Assembly: GCF_039535475.1 (NCBI RefSeq)
Contig: NZ_BAAAXG010000017.1
Span: forward strand, 1 to 52,868
Source: Streptomyces showdoensis
GTDB taxonomy: Bacteria; Actinomycetota; Actinomycetes; Streptomycetales; Streptomycetaceae
Direction of reading: 5' to 3'
Length of the DNA: 52,868 nt
This document shows positions 48,367-52,868 of this stretch, piece by piece. Position 1 is the first letter of the stretch, and each line of letters begins with the position of its first letter. Below the pieces are notes generated by a model. That model did no database searches. It worked only from the letters and a program-made list of their open reading frames with translations, and was not told the origin of the DNA. Position numbers and translations under genes: made by a program.

Positions 48367-49747
48367 CCTCGCGATCGTCGGCGCGGGCCCCGCGGGGGCT
48401 CGCCGCCGCCGTGACCGCCGCCGACCTGGGCCTGTCCGTGGTCCTCCTGGACGCGGGCCGACGCCCCGGCGGCCAGTACTACCGCAGCCCCGCCCCCGGA
48501 CTGGGCGCGGAACGCCCGCAGGCCCTGCACCACGACTGGCAGGCCTTCGCGTCCCGCGAGGCGCGCCTGCGCAAGGCCGACCGGGTGGAGTACCACCCGG
48601 AGACCCACGTGTGGACGGTCCTGCCGAACAACGAGGGCTGGACGCTCCACGCCCGCACGAACACCGAGCAGCCCACCACGGTCCACGCGCGCGCGGTCCT
48701 CCTGGCCACGGGCGCGTACGAACGCCAACTCCCCTTCCCCGGCTGGACGCTCCCGGGCGTCGTGGGCGCCGGCGGGGCGCAGGCGATGCTGAAGAGCGGC
48801 CTGGTGCTGCCCGGCCGCCGCGTCGTCGTGGCGGGCAGCGGCCCCCCTGCTGCTCGCGGTGGCGGCGACGCTCGCCGCGGCGGGCGCCCGCGTCCCGGCG
48901 GTGGTGGAGGCGGCCGCGTACACCGGCTACGCCCGCAGCACCGGCACGCTCCTGCGGAACCCGGCGAAGCTGTTCGAGGGCGCCCGCTACGGCGCCGCGC
49001 TGGCGAGGCACCACGTGCGCCCCGCTGACCCGCCACGCGGTGGTGGAGGCGCACGGCACCGACCGGGTCGAGGCCGTGACGGTGGCGCGCCTGGACCGCG
49101 ACTGGCGCCCCGTCCCGGGGACCGCCCGCCGGATCCCGTGCGACGCGCTGGCGGTGGGCCACGGCCTGGTCCCCGAACTGTCCCTGGCCACGAGCCTGGG
49201 CTGCGCGACGAGGACGGCACCGGACGGAACGGTGGCGCTGGAGGTCTCCCGGGACCAGCGCACCTCGGTCCCGGGCATCTGGTCGGCCGGCGAGACGGGC
49301 GGCATCGGGGGAGCCCAACTGGCGCTCGCCGAAGGCGAACTGGCGGCACACGCGATCGCGTCCAGCCTGGGCGGGCCCCACGGGAGGCGAGGCGGCGAAC
49401 CGCCTCCGCCGCACCCGCACCCGTCTGCGCGCCTTCCGCGGACGCGATGGCCGCGGCCCACCGCCCCGGCGCGGGCTGGACGGCCTGGCTCCGCGAGGGA
49501 CACGGACGTCTGCCGCTGCGAGGAGGTGCGGACGGCCGAGATCCGGGAGGCGACGGACGAGCTGGGCGCCCGCGACGCGCGTACGGTCAAGCTGCTGACC
49601 CGGGCCGGCATGGGCTGGTGCCAGGGCCGCATGTGCGGCCCGGCGGTGGCGGCCCTGTGCGGTACGGGCCCGACCCCGGACCGCAGGCCCCTCGCGTGCC
49701 CGGTCCCGCTCCGCCATCTCGCGGAACTCCCTTCGGACCCCGCCTAA
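48347..49747 (+). pseudogene. FAD/NAD(P)-binding alpha subunit of D-hydroxyproline dehydrogenase (frameshifted)
   Basis: A pyridine-nucleotide-disulphide-type flavoprotein of about 465 residues. The GTG at 48347 opens VPNSAADLAIVGAGPAG. After shifts come LAAAVTAADLGLSVVLLDAG, RPGGQYYR, LLATGAYERQLPFPGWTLPG, VVAGSG and SAGETGGIGGAQLALAEGEL. The C-terminal BFD-like domain DVCRCEEVRTAEI...GMGWCQGRMCG would bind a 2Fe-2S cluster. At least five single-base shifts break it. Extra bases appear in G or C runs near 48400, 48845, 49022 and 49434, and one break lies near 49500. Each half-frame keeps normal codon use and no substitution to a stop is needed, so I regard it as probably intact in the cell. 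It completes the three-subunit dehydrogenase. Confidence 0.72.
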
Positions 49748-49786
49748 TCAGACCCCCCGGCCCTCTTGTGGCCGCCCCACACCCCT

Positions 49787-49802
49787 CAGTAAAATGTCAC
49801 AC
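49787..49802 (+). promoter_or_regulatory. ATGTCACAC operator before the DapA-family gene
   Basis: CAGTAAAATGTCACAC lies 18 nt before the ATG of the next gene, just upstream of its AAGGAG. It is the clearest plus-strand copy of the motif shared with the collagenase and dehydrogenase promoters. Confidence 0.55.
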
Positions 49803-49819
49803 ACTACAAAGGAGTAACC

Positions 49820-50755
49820 ATGCCCGACAGCACCACCGCACCCGCCACCACCCCCGGCACCTGGACCCCCGCCCGACCCTGGCGCGGCATCATGGTCGCC
49901 ACCGCCCTGCCCCTGCGCGAGGACCGCTCCGTCGACTACGACGCCTACGCCGCCCACGTCCGCTGGCTGATCGACAACGGCTGCGACGGCGTGGTCCCCA
50001 ACGGCTCGCTGGGCGAGTACCAGACGCTCACCGACGAGGAGCGGGCGCGCGTCGTCCGCACCGCCGTCGAGGCCGCCGGCGACGGTGCCAGGGTGATGCC
50101 GGGCGTCGCCGCGTACGGCAGCGCCGAGTCGCGCCGCTGGGCGGAGCAGGCCGCGGAGGCGGGCGCCGGTTCGGTCCTGCTGCTGCCGCCGAACGCCTTC
50201 CGCGCCGACGAGGAGGCCGTGCGCGCCCACTACGCGGACGTCGCGAAGGCCGGACTGCCGATCGTGGCGTACAACAACCCGATCGACACCAAGGTCGACC
50301 TGACCCCGCGCCTGCTCGCCCGGCTGCACGCCGACGGCGCCATCGTGGCGGTGAAGGAGTTCAGCGGCGACGTGCGCCGCGCGTACGAGATCGCCGAACT
50401 CGCCCCGGAGCTCGACCTGCTGATCGGCGCGGACGACGTGCTCCTGGAGCTGGCCCTGGCCGGTGCCGTGGGCTGGATCGCCGGCTACCCCAACGCGTTC
50501 CCCGCATCCTGCGCCGAGCTGTACCACGCCGCCGTCGCGGGCGACCTGACGACCGCGCTGCCGCTGTACAGGTCGCTGCACTCGCTCCTCCGCTGGGACT
50601 CGAAGACCGAGTTCGTGCAGGCCATCAAAGTCTCGATGGACCTCGCCGGCCGCCCCGGCGGCGCGACCCGCCCGCCGCGGCACCCCCTGTCGGGCGAGAC
50701 GCTGTCGGCCGTACGCTCCGCCACGGAGAAGGCCCTGGCCGACGGCCACCACTGA
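49820..50755 (+). CDS. DapA-family enzyme, probable 1-pyrroline-4-hydroxy-2-carboxylate deaminase
   Basis: A 311-residue TIM-barrel lyase/aldolase of the dihydrodipicolinate-synthase family. The Schiff-base Lys is in AIVAVKEFSGDVRR (about residue 178), the Tyr of the YNxP motif is in PIVAYNNPID (about residue 150), and the substrate carboxylate loop is VPNGSLGEYQTL (GxxGE). In hydroxyproline operons this family removes ammonia from pyrroline-4-hydroxy-2-carboxylate to give alpha-ketoglutarate semialdehyde (EC 3.5.4.22), and the context here favours that role over dihydrodipicolinate synthase. AAGGAG lies 5 nt before the ATG. A shared operator lies immediately upstream. The racemase gene follows after about 50 nt. 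Confidence 0.85.
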   Translation: MPDSTTAPATTPGTWTPARPWRGIMVATALPLREDRSVDYDAYAAHVRWLIDNGCDGVVPNGSLGEYQTLTDEERARVVRTAVEAAGDGARVMPGVAAYGSAESRRWAEQAAEAGAGSVLLLPPNAFRADEEAVRAHYADVAKAGLPIVAYNNPIDTKVDLTPRLLARLHADGAIVAVKEFSGDVRRAYEIAELAPELDLLIGADDVLLELALAGAVGWIAGYPNAFPASCAELYHAAVAGDLTTALPLYRSLHSLLRWDSKTEFVQAIKVSMDLAGRPGGATRPPRHPLSGETLSAVRSATEKALADGHH

Positions 50756-50808
50756 CAGCCCGCCGTCCCGCCGCACCGGCCGACGCCGACCACCGACCGA
50801 GGGGAACC

Positions 50809-51814
50809 ATGCGCACCAGTCACGTCTACCACGCGGTCAACTCGCATACCGAGGGCATGCCGACCCGCGTGATCACCGGGGGAGTCGGGGTGATCCCCGG
50901 CGCCACCATGGCCGAGAAGCGCGTCCACTTCATCGAGCACCTGGACCACCTGCGCACCCTGCTCATGTTCGAGCCGCGCGGCCACTCCGCGATGAGCGGC
51001 GCCATCCTCCAGCCGCCGACCCGCCCCGACGCCGACTACGGGGTCCTGTTCATCGAGGTGTCCGGCCTGCTCCCGATGTGCGGCCACGGCACCATCGGCG
51101 TCGCCACGGTCCTGGTGGAGACCGGCATGGTCCCGGTCAGCGAGCCGGTGACGACGGTCCGGCTGGACACGCCGGCCGGGCTGGTCAGCGTGGACGTGAA
51201 GGTGGAGGACGGCGCCGCCCGCTCCGTCACCCTCACCAACGTCCCCGCCTTCAGCGCGGGCCTGGACCTCAAGACCGAGGTCCCCGGCTTCGGCACGGTC
51301 ACCTACGACCTCGCGTACGGCGGCAACTTCTACGCCTTCGTGGAGCTCGACTCCATCGGGCTGCCCTTCGACCGGGCCCGCAAGGAGGACCTGCTCGCCT
51401 TCGGGCTGTCCCTCATGGACGCGATCAACGCGGGCCCGGACCGCCCGGTCCACCCGGAGGACCCGCACCAGGGCGGCGTGAAGCACGTCTACCTGGCCGC
51501 CCCCGGCTCGGACGGGCGCCGTTCGCGGCACGCCATGGCGATCCACCCCGGCTGGTTCGACCGCTCCCCGTGCGGGACGGGCACCAGCGCGCGGATGGCC
51601 CAGCTGCACGCGCGCGGACTCCTCGGCCCGGACCAGGACTTCGTCAACGAGTCCTTCATCGGGGACCGAGTTCACCGGCCGGATCGTGGGCGAGACCACG
51701 GTCGGGGGCCTCCCGGCGATCGTGCCCACGGTCACCGGCCGGGCCTGGATCACCGGCACGGGCCAGTACTTCCTCGACCCGACCGACCCCTTCCCGGCGG
51801 GATTCCTGCTGTGA
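50809..51814 (+). CDS. hypE: 4-Hydroxyproline 2-epimerase, proline racemase family (one frameshift)
   Basis: A proline-racemase-family enzyme of about 334 residues. The two catalytic bases are both Cys: LLPMCGHGTIGVATVL (about residue 90) and DRSPCGTGTSARMAQL (about residue 254), the pair used by proline racemase and 4-hydroxyproline epimerase. The N-terminus HAVNSHTEGMPTRVITGGVG is characteristic. One extra G in the run at 51660-51663 breaks the frame; removing it gives FIGTEFTGRIVGETTVGGLP and a normal C-terminus ending PFPAGFLL. It converts trans-4-hydroxy-L-proline to the cis-D form, the first step before the dehydrogenase. Its stop overlaps the next start (GTGA, 51811-51814). Confidence 0.83.
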
Positions 51815-52858
51815 GCTCCACGGAGGTGCGGACCACCGACTACCACACGGCCGGCGAACCCTTCCGGATCGTCGACCTGGCCGCCGCCGGCCTGCCGCCG
51901 CTGCCCGGCGACACCGTCGCCGAGCGCCGGGCCACCCTCCTCGGCCCGGGCGGCGACGGCACCGCGCCGCGCCCGGGCCCGCTGGACGGCCTGCGCCGGC
52001 TGCTCGTCCGGGAGCCGCGCGGCCACGCGGGCATGTACGGCGGCTTCGTCGTGCCCCCGGACGACGACGGGGCGCACCTGGGCGTCCTGTTCTGGCACAA
52101 GGACGGCTACTCGACGGCCTGCGGCCACGGCACGATGGCGCTCGGCGCCTGGGCCGTGGACTCCGGCCGGGTCGCCGTCCCCGAGGACGGACGGGACGTC
52201 GAGGTGCGGATCGACGTCCCGTCAGGGCGGGTCGCCGCGACCGTGCACCGCGCGGGAGGGCCGCACCACCGGCGTCACCTTCCGCAACGTCCCGGCCCGC
52301 GTGACCGGCCGGGCGGTCCCGGTCGCCACGAGCCTGGGCACGGTCGAGGTCGACCTCGCGCACGCCGGCGCCTGCTACGCCTCGGTCCCCGCCTCCGCGT
52401 TCGGCCTGCGCGTGGACCGCGCCGACCTGCCCGGACTGGTGGCCGCGGGCCGGGAGATCCGGGTCGCGCTGGCCGGCCACCCGGCGACCCGCCACCCGGG
52501 CCGGCCGCTGCTGTCCGGGGTGTACGGAGTGATCCTGTACGAGGACCTCCCCGACACCCCGGCCGGACCGCGCCAGCGGAACGTCACCGTCTTCGCCGAC
52601 GGCCAGATCGACCGCTCGCCCTGCGGCTCCGGCACCTCCGCCCGGCTCGCCCTCCTCGCCGACGAGGGGCGCCTGAAGGAGGACGACACGCTGACCCACG
52701 AATCCGTCGTGGGCACGGTGTTCACGGGCCGGCTCGCGCCGGGAGGGGCGGGCCCGGAGGGCCTGGTGACCACCGTGACGGGCAGCGCGCACCGCACGGG
52801 CGAGCACCTGTTCACGCTCGACCCCTACGACGCCCTCGGCTCGGGGTTCGCCCTGTGA
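51811..52858 (+). CDS. Second proline-racemase-family enzyme (one frameshift)
   Basis: A paralogue of about 348 residues. The N-terminus VRTTDYHTAGEPFRIVDLAA and the core LVREPRGHAGMYGGFVVPPD are family-typical. The Cys pair is GYSTACGHGTMALGAW (about residue 104) and DRSPCGSGTSARLALL (about residue 272). One base too many near 52250-52256 shifts the frame; correction gives REGRTTGVTFRNVPAR. Because both positions are Cys it is more likely an epimerase or racemase than a trans-3-hydroxyproline dehydratase, whose second base is usually Thr. It overlaps the preceding epimerase and the next gene by GTGA. Its substrate may be another hydroxyproline isomer or proline. Confidence 0.75.
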
Positions 52859-52868
52859 CGGCCACCCC
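52855..52868 (+). CDS. Start of a further operon gene, cut by the window edge
   Basis: A GTG at 52855 overlaps the preceding stop (GTGA, 52855-52858) and opens VTATP before the window ends. The spacing pattern of the operon suggests a real gene; nothing about its product can be seen. Confidence 0.35.

Noticed and set aside
49820..50755. DapA-family gene as a lysine-pathway dihydrodipicolinate synthase
   Set aside because: The neighbours are hydroxyproline genes and a shared operator lies upstream, so a catabolic role is more likely.
51811..52858. Second racemase-family gene as a trans-3-hydroxyproline dehydratase
   Set aside because: Both catalytic positions are Cys, whereas known dehydratases have Thr at the second.
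1..52868. CRISPR arrays, insertion sequences and prophage genes
   Set aside because: No regularly spaced repeats, transposase motifs or phage structural genes were seen.

Overview
The window reads as a piece of a Streptomyces (or close actinomycete) chromosome. GC content is very high, third codon positions are almost all G or C, GTG starts are common, 4-nt ATGA/GTGA gene overlaps are frequent, and the families present (LAL regulator, class III lanthipeptide synthetase, XRE-cupin regulator, Tat and Sec secreted enzymes, microbial collagenase) are typical of streptomycetes. Assignments rest on reading motifs by eye; no database search was run.

Layout. 1-4.6 kb: a badly broken block holding the end of a LanC-like cyclase, a drug-type ABC ATPase and permease, and an APC amino-acid permease, each split by several single-base frameshifts. 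4.6-7.9 kb: an NCS2 permease and an aryl-sulfotransferase-like protein, divergent from an XRE-cupin regulator. 8.0-8.9 kb: a secreted S1-type protease. 9.0-17.7 kb: a seven-gene minus-strand operon (GMC oxidoreductase, metallophosphoesterase, alpha/beta hydrolase, acetoacetate-decarboxylase-like protein, two small membrane proteins, patatin). At least five of its six junctions are 4-nt overlaps, and its first and last proteins appear to share a C-terminal domain. 17.8-20.3 kb: DEAD-box helicase, cold-shock protein and tRNA-Leu(GAG). 20.3-29.5 kb: accessory and housekeeping genes (hypothetical protein, secreted esterase, isochorismatase-type hydrolase, ArsR regulator with a DUF2071 protein, K+/H+ antiporter with its TrkA-C subunit, aminoglycoside-phosphotransferase-like kinase, Tat-exported beta-helix protein, HNH nuclease lipoprotein).

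29.8-37.8 kb: a class III lanthipeptide locus. Two 36-residue precursors with nearly identical leaders come from a tandem duplication, each followed by a strong hairpin, then LanKC, an overlapping ABC exporter and a convergent LAL-type LuxR regulator. 37.9-39.8 kb: a NarL-type two-component pair. 40.0-41.3 kb: a secreted beta-propeller protein.

41.4-52.9 kb: what looks like a collagen-utilisation island. It has a secreted M19-like dipeptidase with an F5/8C domain, a TetR regulator, a secreted M9 collagenase, three subunits of a D-hydroxyproline dehydrogenase, a DapA-family deaminase and two proline-racemase-family enzymes. A short motif (core ATGTNACA) recurs in front of the collagenase, the dehydrogenase operon and the DapA gene. 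This suggests that collagen breakdown and hydroxyproline catabolism are controlled together.

Many genes at the two ends carry single-base indels, often in C or G runs. Codon bias persists on both sides of the breaks, so assembly error is at least as likely as gene decay. Genes with several breaks are typed as pseudogenes and those with one break as CDS.
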